NCBI GenBank assembly: GCA_014763765.1
Contig: JACXUT010000010.1
Location: 1-37,887, forward strand
DNA: 37,887 bases
Reading direction: 5' to 3'
DNA from: Micrococcales bacterium
GTDB taxonomy: Bacteria > Actinomycetota > Actinomycetes > Actinomycetales > Cellulomonadaceae
Positions 1-9,600 of the stretch are shown in pieces; the first letter of the stretch is position 1; the number at the start of each line of letters is the position of its first letter. A model generated the notes under the pieces. It did no database searches. It saw only the letters and a program-made list of their open reading frames with translations, and was not told the DNA's origin. A program made the position numbers and the translations under genes.

Positions 1-1
1 G

Positions 2-1039
2 TGGTCGCCGCGGGGGTGGCGGTCGGGTCGGGTGGTGCTGGCCGGTGTGGGGGCCAGTGCGGTGCTGGCCGGCGCGGTCCTGGCACCGGTGGCCGTCACG
101 AACGCCCAGGTCGAACGCCACGGCTCGAGCCTGGCCGGCGTGGTGGACCGGGCGGTCGCGGGCGACGAGCCCTGCTTCGGCGCCGCGGCTGCGCTGCCCG
201 GGGCGTCCTGCCCGGGCAGCCACACCGTCCGGGACGACTACGGGCCGGTGGAGGCCGCCGCCGACACCCAGGAGGACTTCCTCGACACCCGCGCCGAGCG
301 TGACGACCGGTTCCGCCGGACCTGCGCCGTCGTCCCGGGGCTCGTCGTCGAGCGCTGCGACGTCGGGCGCGACACCGGCGGGGGAGTCGTCGTGGTGGTC
401 GGGGACTCGCACGCGAACCACCTCATGGCGCCCGTCGTCTCCCTCGCGGCCGACCGGGGGATGGCGGTCGTCGAGGTGTTCCTGACCTCGTGCCGCCCCG
501 TCCTGCCGCAGTTCGACTCGCCGGTCGCACGCGAGCACGAGGAGCCGTGCACCACCTGGAAGTCGCAGGTGTTCGACTACGTGGCGGGCCTCGACGCCTC
601 GGTGGTCATCACCTCGGGCGCGGCGCAGGGCTACCGCGGCCTCGGCGAGGAGGTGGACGCGCAGATCGTCTCCGCCTACCGCGCGACGTGGCAGCAGTGG
701 CTCGACGCGGGACACCGCCTGCTGGTCGTCAGCGACGTCCCGCTGTGGGACGTCTCCGTCCCGGAGTGCGTGGAGGCGTCGGGACCGTCCGACGACCCGT
801 GCACGCGGCCGCGCGACCAGCTCGTCGGCCCGGACCTGGCGATGATCGCCGCGCAGGGCGTGCAGGACCCGCGGCTGGAGGCGCTCGACCTCTACGACGC
901 GTTCTGCGACCCGGACACCTGCCACTCGGTCGTCGGGGGGGTCGTCACCCACAAGGACACCAACCACATGACCCCGACCTTCGCGGCCACGCTCGCGCCG
1001 AGGATCTCCGCCGCGATGGCCGACCTCGGCGCGTTCTGA
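2..1039 (+). CDS. Acyltransferase, C-terminal SGNH domain (5'-partial)
   Basis: The frame is open from base 2 with no convincing start, so the gene begins before the window. The first ~35 residues include a hydrophobic stretch (VVLAGVGASAVLAGAVLAPV) that looks like the last membrane span, followed by an extracytoplasmic SGNH-hydrolase-type domain. The catalytic GDSH motif (VVVVVGDSHANHL, bases ~391-426) and the terminal Asp/His block (DTNHMTPTFA, bases ~957-986) are both visible. This is the usual C-terminal half of OafA/YrhL-type acyltransferases (acyltransferase-3 plus SGNH), which O-acetylate cell-surface polysaccharides or peptidoglycan. Several cysteines suggest disulfides in the external domain. 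The specific substrate cannot be told from this fragment. Confidence 0.8.
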   Translation, partial: WSPRGWRSGRVVLAGVGASAVLAGAVLAPVAVTNAQVERHGSSLAGVVDRAVAGDEPCFGAAAALPGASCPGSHTVRDDYGPVEAAADTQEDFLDTRAERDDRFRRTCAVVPGLVVERCDVGRDTGGGVVVVVGDSHANHLMAPVVSLAADRGMAVVEVFLTSCRPVLPQFDSPVAREHEEPCTTWKSQVFDYVAGLDASVVITSGAAQGYRGLGEEVDAQIVSAYRATWQQWLDAGHRLLVVSDVPLWDVSVPECVEASGPSDDPCTRPRDQLVGPDLAMIAAQGVQDPRLEALDLYDAFCDPDTCHSVVGGVVTHKDTNHMTPTFAATLAPRISAAMADLGAF

Positions 1040-1105
1040 GCCCGCAGCCGGGGTCCGACGAGGGCCACGCCGAGGCGCCTGCCGCGCCGGACGCCCCGGC
1101 GCGGC

Positions 1106-1111
1106 TACCGT
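1106..1111 (+). promoter_or_regulatory. -10 element of a probable leaderless ftsK promoter
   Basis: TACCGT ends seven bases before the ATG at 1119, so transcription would begin at or next to the start codon. The alternative GTG at 1110 overlaps this hexamer and is therefore disfavoured. Confidence 0.5.
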
Positions 1112-1118
1112 GAGGAAC

Positions 1119-3815
1119 ATGGCCGCACGTCCGTCCTCCACCGCCACCCGTGCGGCTGCGCCGTCGTCGCGCGCCCGCGCCGCGGCGCCGACGGGGCGCT
1201 CGTCCGGCTCGCGCGGCCCCGCGCCCGCCCCTCGACCCGCGCTGCCGGTCCGGATGGTGCGGGGGATCTGGATGGGGTGCGCGCACGTCGTCGGCGGCGC
1301 GGCGCGGCGCATCGGCCACGGTGCCCGCGACCTCGACCCGGCGCTGCGGCGCGACGGCGCGGCGTTCTTCCTGCTCGCGCTCGCGATCGTCGTCGCGGCG
1401 CGCGAGTGGTGGGGGCTCGACGGCATGGCCGGCGACGCGGTGCACGTCGTCGTCGCGGGCACGTTCGGGCGCGTGGCGGCTGCGGTCCCGGTGGTGCTCG
1501 TGGGCATCGCGGTGCGGCTCATGCGGCACCCCGACCGCAACCAGGCGAACTCGCGCATCACGATCGGCCTGACCGCGATCACGCTGGCCGCCTGCGGGCT
1601 GGTGCACGTCCAGCAGGGCCTGCCGGCCCCGTCGGGCGGGTTCGAGGCGGTCCGGGACGCGGGCGGCATCGTCGGCTACCTGGTCGGCACGCCCCTGGTC
1701 AGCCTGGTGACCGCGTGGGCGACCGTGCCGCTGCTGGTCCTGCTCGCGTTCTTCGGGGTGCTGGTCGTGACGGCGACCCCGGTGAACCAGATCGGGCCGC
1801 GGCTGCGGGCGCTGTACGACCGCCTCACGGGCAACCACCGCGACGAGGAGCCCGAGGACGACGACGCGCCCCTGGTGATCAACGCCGGCCACACGGCGGT
1901 CGAGGAGCCGGAGAGGCCGACCCGCCGCGGGCTGCTCGGGAGGCTGCGGCGTGCCGCCGCCGCGCCCGTCCCCGACGACGGCCGCCTCGACGGCTACGTG
2001 GGCGACGAGGCGTTCGAGCGCGCGGCCTACGTCGAGGCGCGCCGCCGCGAGGAGGAGGCGACCGCCGTCCTCGACCCGGACGAGCTCGACGCGCCCGACG
2101 CCGGCCCGGCGGCGGCCGGTGCCCCGGTTGCGCCCGGGACCGCCCCGACCCAGGCCGTCACGGCGGTGTCCACCTCGCACGAGCCCGTGCCGCCGCCGCC
2201 GACGGGCGTGCCCCGCGGCGAGCAGCCGATGCTCGGCGGCGACGTGCTCTACACGCTCCCGTCGGAGGACTCCCTCGCGAAGGGCGCGCCGCACAAGGTC
2301 CGCTCCGCCGCGAACGACCGCGTGGTCGAGGCGCTGACGAGCGTCCTGGAGAACTTCGAGATCGACGCGCAGGTCACCGGCTTCACGCGCGGGCCGACCG
2401 TCACGCGGTACGAGGTCGAGCTCGGCAAGGGCGTCAAGGTCGAGCGGGTCACGGCGCTCAGCAAGAACATCGCGTACGCCGTGGCGTCCGCGGACGTGCG
2501 CATCCTGTCGCCGATCCCCGGCAAGTCCGCCATCGGCATCGAGATCCCCAACACCGACCGCGAGACCGTGTCGCTCGGTGACGTGCTCCGGTCGAGCGCG
2601 GCCCGGCGCTCCGAGCACCCGATGGTCATCGGCGTCGGCAAGGACGTCGAGGGCGGCTACGTCACGGCGAACCTCGCGAAGATGCCGCACCTGCTGGTCG
2701 CGGGCGCGACCGGCGCGGGCAAGTCGTCCTTCGTCAACTCCATGATTGTGTCGATCCTCATGCGGTCCACGCCGGACCAGGTGCGCATGGTGCTCGTCGA
2801 CCCGAAGCGCGTCGAGCTCACGATCTACGAGGGCATCCCGCACCTCATCACCCCGATCATCACCAACCCGAAGAAGGCCGCCGAGGCCCTCGAGTGGGTG
2901 GTCCGGGAGATGGAGGCGCGGTACGACGACCTCGCGATGTTCGGGTTCAAGCACATCGACGACTTCAACGTCGCGGTGAAGGCCGGCAAGGTGAAGCCGC
3001 TGCCCGGATCCGAGCGCAAGATCGCGCCGTACCCGTACCTGCTCGTGATCGTCGACGAGCTCGCGGACCTCATGATGGTGGCCCCGCGGGACGTCGAGGC
3101 GTCGATCCAGCGGATCACCCAGCTCGCGCGCGCCGCGGGCATCCACCTGGTGCTCGCCACGCAGCGCCCGTCGGTCGACGTGGTCACGGGCCTCATCAAG
3201 GCGAACGTGCCGTCCCGGCTCGCGTTCGCGACGTCGTCGCTCACCGACTCCCGCGTCGTGCTGGACCAGCCGGGCGCCGAGAAGCTCATCGGGCAGGGCG
3301 ACGCGCTGTTCCTCCCCATGGGTGCCGCCAAGCCGATGCGCACGCAGGGCGCCTGGGTCTCGGAGTCGGAGATCCACGCGGTCGTCGAGCACGTGAAGCA
3401 GCAGCTCAAGCCCGTGTACCGCGAGGACGTCGCGGCGGCGCCCGCCAAGAAGCAGGTCGACGAGGACATCGGCGACGACCTCGACCTGCTGCTGCAGGCC
3501 GCGGAGCTGGTCGTCACGACGCAGTTCGGGTCGACGTCGATGCTGCAGCGCAAGCTCCGCGTCGGGTTCGCCAAGGCGGGCCGCCTCATGGACCTGCTCG
3601 AGTCGCGGGAGATCGTCGGCCCGTCCGAGGGCTCGAAGGCGCGCGAGGTGCTCGTGACGCCCGACGACCTGCCCGGCACGCTGGCGATGCTCCGCGGCGA
3701 GCCCGGCGGTGAGGCCGCCGGAGAGGGCGACCGGTACGCGGCGCCCGACGGCCGGATGCCGGGGGAGCCCTCGGAGGCCGTCGACTACTTCGACGACGCC
3801 GACGACCTGCGCTGA
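1119..3815 (+). CDS. ftsK: DNA translocase FtsK/SpoIIIE
   Basis: Double-stranded DNA pump at the division septum that clears and resolves chromosome termini. The N-terminus is a basic, Ala/Pro-rich tail (1-45), followed by hydrophobic spans at about 81-95, 108-134, 146-165 and 182-218, consistent with four or so membrane helices. A variable acidic/Pro-rich linker runs to about 390. The RecA-like motor carries Walker A GATGAGKS (529-536) and Walker B LLVIVDELADL (Asp646-Glu647). The C-terminal gamma winged helix (about 785-850, VTTQFGSTSMLQRKLRVGF) reads KOPS-type polar sequences. At 898 residues it is normal for actinobacterial FtsK. The ATG at 1119 was chosen over the GTG at 1110 because a -10-like element ends seven bases upstream. 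The neighbouring pgsA-cinA-clgR order matches the conserved actinobacterial block. Confidence 0.96.
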   Translation: MAARPSSTATRAAAPSSRARAAAPTGRSSGSRGPAPAPRPALPVRMVRGIWMGCAHVVGGAARRIGHGARDLDPALRRDGAAFFLLALAIVVAAREWWGLDGMAGDAVHVVVAGTFGRVAAAVPVVLVGIAVRLMRHPDRNQANSRITIGLTAITLAACGLVHVQQGLPAPSGGFEAVRDAGGIVGYLVGTPLVSLVTAWATVPLLVLLAFFGVLVVTATPVNQIGPRLRALYDRLTGNHRDEEPEDDDAPLVINAGHTAVEEPERPTRRGLLGRLRRAAAAPVPDDGRLDGYVGDEAFERAAYVEARRREEEATAVLDPDELDAPDAGPAAAGAPVAPGTAPTQAVTAVSTSHEPVPPPPTGVPRGEQPMLGGDVLYTLPSEDSLAKGAPHKVRSAANDRVVEALTSVLENFEIDAQVTGFTRGPTVTRYEVELGKGVKVERVTALSKNIAYAVASADVRILSPIPGKSAIGIEIPNTDRETVSLGDVLRSSAARRSEHPMVIGVGKDVEGGYVTANLAKMPHLLVAGATGAGKSSFVNSMIVSILMRSTPDQVRMVLVDPKRVELTIYEGIPHLITPIITNPKKAAEALEWVVREMEARYDDLAMFGFKHIDDFNVAVKAGKVKPLPGSERKIAPYPYLLVIVDELADLMMVAPRDVEASIQRITQLARAAGIHLVLATQRPSVDVVTGLIKANVPSRLAFATSSLTDSRVVLDQPGAEKLIGQGDALFLPMGAAKPMRTQGAWVSESEIHAVVEHVKQQLKPVYREDVAAAPAKKQVDEDIGDDLDLLLQAAELVVTTQFGSTSMLQRKLRVGFAKAGRLMDLLESREIVGPSEGSKAREVLVTPDDLPGTLAMLRGEPGGEAAGEGDRYAAPDGRMPGEPSEAVDYFDDADDLR

Positions 3816-3861
3816 CCCGCGCGCCGGGGAGGTGCGCTCGGAGGCAGGGGACCGCTGCCCG

Positions 3862-3867
3862 TAGGCT
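3862..3867 (+). promoter_or_regulatory. -10 element of a probable leaderless pgsA promoter
   Basis: TAGGCT followed by exactly six bases and then the GTG at 3874. There is no Shine-Dalgarno sequence in between, which fits a leaderless transcript. Confidence 0.6.
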
Positions 3868-3873
3868 GTCGGG

Positions 3874-4530
3874 GTGAGCCGCCCTTCGCCGTGGAACGTC
3901 GCCAACGTCCTGACGGTGCTGCGCATCGTCGTGGTGCCGTTCGTCGCGTGGGCGCTGCTGGTGGACGGCGGCGAGGACGTGGTGTGGCGCCTGGTCGCGA
4001 CGGCGCTGTTCGCCCTCGCCGCGGCGACCGACCGCGTGGACGGGTACCTGGCCCGGCGGCTCGGGCTGGTGACCGACCTCGGCAAGCTGCTGGACCCCAT
4101 CGCGGACAAGGCGCTGATCGGGACCGCGCTCGTGGCGCTGTCGTGGCTCGGGGAGCTCTCCTGGTGGGTGACGGCCGCGATCCTCGTGCGCGAGCTCGGC
4201 ATCACGGTCATGCGGTTCTTCCTGCTGCGCTACCTGGTGCTGCCGGCGTCGCGGGGCGGGAAGATCAAGACCGTCCTGCAGTCGCTGGCCGTCGGCCTGT
4301 ACCTGCTGCCGCTCGGCTCCCTGCCGGTGTGGGTGCACGTGGTGGCCGCCGTGCTCATGGGGGCGGCCGTCGTGGTCACCCTGATCACCGGCGCCGACTA
4401 CGTGCGCACCGCCGTGCGGGTCCACCGGGAGCACGCCGCGGGCGGGTCGCCGGACGCCGCCCGCCGCGCCGCCGAGACCGGCACGACGTCGCCCCGCGGG
4501 GACGGCGGGGCGGTGACGTCGCCGCGATGA
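3874..4530 (+). CDS. pgsA: CDP-diacylglycerol--glycerol-3-phosphate 3-phosphatidyltransferase
   Basis: Integral membrane enzyme that transfers the phosphatidyl group from CDP-diacylglycerol to sn-glycerol-3-phosphate, the committed step to phosphatidylglycerol and cardiolipin. The complete CDP-alcohol phosphotransferase signature D-x2-DG-x2-AR-x8-G-x3-D-x3-D is present with Asp53, Asp56, Gly57, Ala60, Arg61, Gly70, Asp74 and Asp78. Several hydrophobic segments flank it. The last ~45 residues are a polar tail that overlaps the next gene. At 218 residues it is near the family norm. Its stop overlaps the next start (ATGA), so the downstream amidohydrolase is probably translationally coupled. The substrate alcohol is inferred from family and synteny; the signature alone does not separate PgsA from closely related CDP-alcohol transferases. 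Confidence 0.9.
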   Translation: MSRPSPWNVANVLTVLRIVVVPFVAWALLVDGGEDVVWRLVATALFALAAATDRVDGYLARRLGLVTDLGKLLDPIADKALIGTALVALSWLGELSWWVTAAILVRELGITVMRFFLLRYLVLPASRGGKIKTVLQSLAVGLYLLPLGSLPVWVHVVAAVLMGAAVVVTLITGADYVRTAVRVHREHAAGGSPDAARRAAETGTTSPRGDGGAVTSPR

Positions 4531-5075
4531 GCGACGGGTCCGGACGCCGCGACGGGCACGCGGCCGGGCTGCTCGCGGCGCTGCGGGACCGCGGCTGGAC
4601 GGTGGCCGTCGCCGAGTCGCTGACGGGCGGGCTGGTCGCCGCCGCGCTGGTCGACGTCCCGGGGGCGTCGCAGTCGCTGCGCGGGGGAGTCGTCGCGTAC
4701 GCCACGGACGTGAAGGGCTCGGTGCTGGGCGTCGACCGGGAGCTGCTCGCCGCGCACGGGGCGGTGCACCCCGAGGTCGCCCGGCAGATGGCGGAGCAGG
4801 TGCGCGCGCTGCTCGGTGCCGACGTCGGGCTCGCGACCACCGGCGTCGCCGGTCCGGAGCCGCAGGACGGATTTTCACCCGGGACGGTCCACGTCGCGGT
4901 GGCGACCCCCGCGGGCACGGTGGTGCGCACGCTCGCGCTGGTGGGCGGTCGCGCGGCGATCCGGGCCGCGACCTGCGACGCCGTCCTCGCGGAGGCGCTC
5001 CGGGTGGTGCGGGAGGCGCCCGCGCCCGGCGACCCGGGAACACGGGACCCCGCACCGACGTTGGACCCCACGTGA
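4527..5075 (+). CDS. pncC: CinA-family nicotinamide-nucleotide amidohydrolase (PncC-like)
   Basis: Stand-alone C-terminal CinA domain of 182 residues, lacking the N-terminal molybdopterin-binding-like part of full-length CinA. The family deamidates nicotinamide mononucleotide to nicotinate mononucleotide, recycling NMN released by NAD-dependent DNA ligase. Visible motifs are [20 protein letters not shown] near the N-terminus and [14 protein letters not shown]...PGTVHVAVA, both characteristic of the fold. The start ATG overlaps the pgsA stop by four bases. Linkage to pgsA and clgR is common in actinobacteria. The last ~20 residues are Pro/Asp-rich and probably disordered. Confidence 0.9.
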   Translation: MSDGSGRRDGHAAGLLAALRDRGWTVAVAESLTGGLVAAALVDVPGASQSLRGGVVAYATDVKGSVLGVDRELLAAHGAVHPEVARQMAEQVRALLGADVGLATTGVAGPEPQDGFSPGTVHVAVATPAGTVVRTLALVGGRAAIRAATCDAVLAEALRVVREAPAPGDPGTRDPAPTLDPT

Positions 5076-5128
5076 TGAACACCAGGCCGTCCACCCGTCC
5101 CGGCGCTGCCCGTCGTGGCAGCGACATG

Positions 5129-5134
5129 TACGGT
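5129..5134 (+). promoter_or_regulatory. Possible -10 element upstream of clgR
   Basis: TACGGT lies about 110 bases upstream of the clgR start within an otherwise non-coding 170-base leader. No convincing -35 box or ClgR operator could be picked out by eye. Confidence 0.3.
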
Positions 5135-5245
5135 GGGAGCCTCCCCACGCGGGGCCACAAGGGTGTCGCACTCGTCCGGACCGCGCCCGCGGGCGCCCCG
5201 GCGGTGCGGCAGGAGCAGGATCGGGACATGAGAGGAGGACGCCGG

Positions 5246-5584
5246 ATGGTCGTGTTGCGCCGAGAGATCGGTGACGTGCTGCGGGATGCCCGCCAGCGGC
5301 AGGGTCGGACCCTGCGCGAGGTGTCCTCCGCCGCCCGGGTCTCGCTGGGCTACCTCAGCGAGGTCGAGCGCGGTCAGAAGGAGGCGTCGTCGGAGCTGCT
5401 GGCCAGCATCTGCGAGGCGCTCGACGTACCTCTGTCGCTCGTGCTGCGCGAGGTGAGCGACCGCATCGCCGTCGCCGAGGGTCTGCTGATCCCCGACACG
5501 GTCCCCGTCGACCTCGCGTCGGCGCTCGGTGGCCAGGACAGCTCCTGGACCCGCCACCGCCCGGAGCTCGCACCGGTCGGCTGA
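5246..5584 (+). CDS. clgR: XRE-family transcriptional regulator ClgR
   Basis: Small (112-residue) DNA-binding regulator of Clp protease and chaperone genes. The helix-turn-helix occupies about residues 8-62 ([35 protein letters not shown]), nearly the canonical ClgR sequence. The frame is open upstream to a GTG at 5072 that overlaps the cinA stop, but the ATG at 5246 was chosen. It follows a perfect AGGAGG (5233-5238) by seven bases, and it gives the usual ClgR N-terminus ([14 protein letters not shown]). In mycobacteria and corynebacteria this gene also sits beside pgsA and near recA. ClgR is known to activate clpP and clpC genes and often its own promoter. Confidence 0.92.
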   Translation: MVVLRREIGDVLRDARQRQGRTLREVSSAARVSLGYLSEVERGQKEASSELLASICEALDVPLSLVLREVSDRIAVAEGLLIPDTVPVDLASALGGQDSSWTRHRPELAPVG

Positions 5585-5611
5585 ACCCGCGGGGACGAAC
5601 CCCCATGCACA

Positions 5612-5667
5612 CGCGACGCCCGGTCGCTCCCGCCCTTCGCTCGGCGGGACGGCCGGGCGTCGTCGCG
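5612..5667. terminator. Large hairpin between convergent clgR and nei
   Basis: The outer arms pair GACGCCCGG (5615-5623) with CCGGGCGTC (5653-5661), and the inner arms pair CCCGCC (5629-5634) with GGCGGG (5643-5648) around an eight-base loop. It sits in the gap between two genes that face each other and could terminate both. There is no T-tract, as is usual in high-GC actinobacteria. Confidence 0.65.
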
Positions 5668-5677
5668 TCCGGGGCGC

Positions 5678-6487
5678 TCAGCGGTGGGTGGTCGCGGGGC
5701 GCTGGCACACCCCGCAGAAGTACGCCGGACGCTCCCGCGGCGGGGCCCCCGCGAGCCCCCGGCGCACCGGTGCGCCGCAGCGGCGGCACGGCTCGCGCAG
5801 GCGCCCGTGGACCCACGTCGTGCGGCCCCGGTACGTCTCGCCCGTCGTGCTGGGGAGCGCGGTGCCGACGGACCGGAGCATGATCGCCCGGGCGACGCGC
5901 AGCAGCCGGCCGGGGTCCGGCACCTCGTCGGCGGGGGTCCACGGCCAGATGCGCTCGAGGAACAGCGAGTCGGCCATGTAGATCGTCCCGATGCCGGCGA
6001 CGACGGTCTGGTCGAGCAGCACCTCGCACACCGGGGTCGCGCCGCGGGCCTCCCAGCGCCGCAGCGCCTCGGGCAGACCCGTCGTCTCGAAGTCGTCGGC
6101 CAGCAGGTCGGGCCCGAGGTGACCGATGAGGGTGTGCTCGTCGCGCGTCGGCACGACGTCGAGCATCCCGATCAGCTCGCCGACCGCCGTCCACGTCGCG
6201 TTGCCGAGCACCGCCCGGACGGCCGGGCCGGCCGCGCGAGCGCCGGGCGTGCCGGTGCGGGCCACCCGCCAGGACCCGTCCATCCGCAGGTGCGTGTGCA
6301 GGGTGCGGCCGTCGTCGAACCGCGTCAGCAGGTGCTTGCCGTACGACGCGGTGCCGAGCACGGTGCGCCCCACGAGGTCCACGGTGGCGGCGGTCGGCCA
6401 GCGGAGGTCCGCGCGCACGAGCTCGCGGCCGGCGAGCGCCTCGTCGAGCCTCCGGGCGGTGCGGCGCAGGATGTCGCCCTCAGGCAC
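5678..6487 (-). CDS. nei: Formamidopyrimidine/endonuclease VIII-type DNA glycosylase (Nei)
   Basis: Bifunctional base-excision-repair glycosylase and AP lyase for oxidised bases. The protein begins MPEGD, so after Met removal it has the catalytic Pro and Glu; PEGD is the Nei-type rather than the Fpg-type PELPE start. The conserved lysine block (ASYGKHLLTRF), the H2TH region (LLDQTVVAGIGTIYMADSLF) and a C-terminal zinc finger with two Cys pairs (CRRCG and FCGVC) are all intact. The length of 269 residues is typical. The start codon is a GTG. It is transcribed downstream of lhr on the same strand, 162 bases away. Pairing of lhr with a Nei glycosylase is also seen in mycobacteria (Nei2), which suggests joint DNA-damage work. 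Confidence 0.93.
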   Translation of the reverse strand: MPEGDILRRTARRLDEALAGRELVRADLRWPTAATVDLVGRTVLGTASYGKHLLTRFDDGRTLHTHLRMDGSWRVARTGTPGARAAGPAVRAVLGNATWTAVGELIGMLDVVPTRDEHTLIGHLGPDLLADDFETTGLPEALRRWEARGATPVCEVLLDQTVVAGIGTIYMADSLFLERIWPWTPADEVPDPGRLLRVARAIMLRSVGTALPSTTGETYRGRTTWVHGRLREPCRRCGAPVRRGLAGAPPRERPAYFCGVCQRPATTHR

Positions 6488-6649
6488 GGCGGTGCCCCCG
6501 GTGCTGCCGGTGCTGCCGGTGCTGCCACCGGTGCCCGCGGCTGTGTCCCCGGTGCCCGCTGTGCCGGCTGTGCCCCCTGTGCCCGCTGTGCCCGCTCTGC
6601 CCGCTGTGCCCGCGGTGGGGAGCGCCCGCTGCGGGCGGCGCCTCGCCGG
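6488..6649. repeat. Short degenerate tandem repeats between lhr and nei
   Basis: On the + strand the spacer is built of imperfect 9-base units related to CCGGTGCTG (6499-6527, three near-identical copies) and then CTGTGCCCG (about 6541-6611). No conserved gene is visible in it. The repeats read through all frames without a stop, but the translations are plain His/Gly/Ser or Ala/Pro/Gly runs. Confidence 0.6.
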
Positions 6650-9600
6650 TCACCGTGCACCGCGCAGCCGCAGCCCCCGGGGCGTGGCCCCGAACCCGGC
6701 GGCGGCGAGCGCGCGTCCGAGCGGTGTGCCCGAGGCGCCGAGCAGCTCCTCGCCGTCCGCGCGCACGAGCGTGACGCGACCGAGCCGTCCCTCCCGTACG
6801 GCGTCGGCGAGGCGTGCGGTCGCGAGGCGCAGCACGTCGTCGTCCTCGGTGAAGGTCAGCACGGTCCGGCCGCCGCGCTCCAGGTACAGCGCGAGCTCCC
6901 CGTCCACCAGCACGACGACGCTGCCCGCCTTGCGCCCCGGCCGGTGACCGCTCGACGCGTCCGCGCGCGCGGGCCAGGCGAGCGCAGCGCCGTACGGGTT
7001 CGCGGGGTCGGTCGCGGCGAGCAGCGCGACGGCGCGGTCGGCGTCGGGCGGCGCGGACTGCTCGGCCAGCCGCTCCAGCGTGCGGGCGTCGGCGCGGAGC
7101 TGGTCCACGGCACCGGGCAGCGCGAACTGGGAGCCGCCCAGGTGCTCCACGAAGTAGCCGCGCCGCACCTGTCCCGCCTGCTCGAGCGCGGCCAGCACGC
7201 GGTAGACGGCGGCGAACTGCCCGGAGATGCCCTCGGCGGGCGCCACGGCGCGGGTCAGCACGCCGTGCCGGTCCAGCAGCTGCGCCGCGAGCGCGTGCGC
7301 GCGCCGCGTCGGGTCGGTCTCCCGTGGGGGCAGCATCGACCAGCGTCCGCCGCCCTCGCCCGCCGCGGGGACGCCCGGCGCGGGCACGCCGGCGAGACCC
7401 GGGCCGCGCAGTCCGAGGCCGGAGCCGCGCAGGCCCGGTCGCCCGCCGTAGCGGCCCATGGTCAGGGCGCGGGCCCGCGGGGACGCCCCCGGCCCGGCGG
7501 GGGCGCGGTGCGCCGTCCGTCCGCCGGCGAGCCGGGCCCGCAGCGGGGCGAGGCCGTCGTTCGTGACCCGCCCCGCCCAGACGAGGTCCCACAGGGCGTC
7601 GACGACCGCGGACTGGCTCGCCGGCTCCTCGAGGTCGCCCGCCACCCGGGAGGCGAGCGCCCCGGCGAAGTACGCGCCACCGCCCTGCAGCGCGGCCACG
7701 AGCGCCCGGTGCAGCGGGGTGGCCAGGTGGGCGGCGGCGGGGTCGTCGTCGTCCGGGGCGGCGAGCGGCGGCAGCGTCAGGTCGGCCGTGCCCGCGAGGT
7801 GCAGGCTGACCAGGCCGTCCCGGCCGGGGAGCGTCCCGTGACCCGCCCACAGCACCTCGCCGGCGGCGGTCAGCTCGTCCAGGAGCGCCGGGGAGTAGTC
7901 CGCCACGCGGGCGGGCAGCACCAGGGACTCCAGCGCCGACGCGGGGACGACCGCGCCGGCGAGCTGCTCCACGGCCCGCGCGAGTCCGTCGACCCCGCGC
8001 AGGGCGCCCGGCGCGGGACGGTCGGCCCGGGCGGTCGCGTGCTGCCACGCGGGCAGGAACCGGCCGAGCGCCACCTGGGGCACCGGCTCGACCTCCGAGC
8101 GCAGCGCCGCCAGCGACCGGCGTCGCAGCGTGCGCAGGACGTCGGCGTCGCAGTACTCGTCGCCGACGCCGCCGAGGGCGTCCGGTCGCAGCCGGCCCTG
8201 GACGACGACGCCGGCGCGCTCCAGGGGCCGCAGGGCGGACTGCACGACGGCGCTGCCGAGCCCGAACCGCGCCGCCGCCTGCGCGGCCGTGAACGGGCCG
8301 TGCGTGCGGGCGTGCCGGCGCAGCAGGTCGCCGAGGGGGTCCGGCAGGACCTCGGTGAACACCTCCGGGACGCCCACCGGGAGGGCGACGCCGAGCGCGT
8401 CGCGCAGCCGGCCCGCGTCCTCCACCGCGGCCCACTGCTCGGCGTCGCCGCCGCTCACGCCGGAGACCCGCACCCGGATGAGCCGCCGGGCGTGCTCCAG
8501 GTCCGCGAGCCAGCCCGCCACCTCGCCGCGGACGTCCTCCCGGGTGCGGGCCTCGACGCCGGCGAGCGGCAGCGGGCCGTGCCGGCGCAGCACGTCCGCC
8601 ACCTGCTCGGCGGTGCGCGCCTGCCGGTCCGGGTCGGTGCCGGTGAGCTCCGCCTCGGTGCGCAGCACGGCGTCGGGGTCGAGCAGGTCCGCCACCTGCG
8701 ACCCGCCGCCCCCGCCGAGCAGCTCCTCCAGCAGCGTCGGGTCCAGCGTGAGCGCCGCCGCACGCCGCTCGGCCAGCGGGGCGTCGCCGTCGTAGAGGAA
8801 CTGGGCGGTGTACCCGAACAGCAGCGACTGGGCGAAGGGGGAGGGCCGGGTGGTCGTGACCTCGACCACGCGCACCCGCCCCGCCGAGACGTCCCGCATC
8901 AGCTCGACGAGCGCGTCGATGTCGAAGTCGTCCTGGAGGCACTCGCGCACGGCCTCGAGCAGGATCGGGAAGTCGGGGTACCGCGACGCGACGCTCAGCA
9001 GCTGCGCGGACCGCTGGCGCTGCTGCCACAGCGGCTGGCGCCGGTCGGGCCGGCGGCGCGGCAGCAGCAGCGCGCGGGCCGCCGCCTCCCGGAACCGGGC
9101 GCCGAACATCGCGGAGCCGCCGAGCTCGGTGCGGACGGCGTCGGCGACCTCGTCGGGCTCGATGAGCAGGTCGCCGGCGTCCACCGGTGCCGGGTCCGCG
9201 AGGCCTCCGGGCGCGCTCGCCGCGGTGCCGTCCGTCGACCACGCGTCGGGCGCGGACCAGCCGAGCAGGTCGCCCACGGGGTCGGACGCGGCGGCGAGCA
9301 CGTCGGGCAGGCGCAGCACGATCCCGTCGTCGGCGTGCATGGCGGCGGCGTCCACGCCGAACCGCTCCCGCAGCCGCGCCCCCAGCACCAGCGCCCACGG
9401 CGCGTGCACCCGGGCGCCGAACGGGGAGTGGACGACGACGCGCCAGTCGCCGAGCTCGTCCCGGAACCGCTCGACGACGACGGTGACGTCGCTGGGCAGC
9501 GCACCGGTCGCGGCGCGCTGCTCCCGGAGGTAGCCGAGCAGGTTGTCCGCGGCCCAGTCGTCCAGTCCGGCCTCCCGCACCCGCGCACGCGCGTCGGCGT

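Noticed and set aside
945..4211. A 1088-codon open frame antisense to ftsK
   Set aside because: It is the mirror of a strongly supported ftsK gene. Its composition is Arg/Asp/His/Leu-rich with no domain, and such frames arise from GC-rich third positions.
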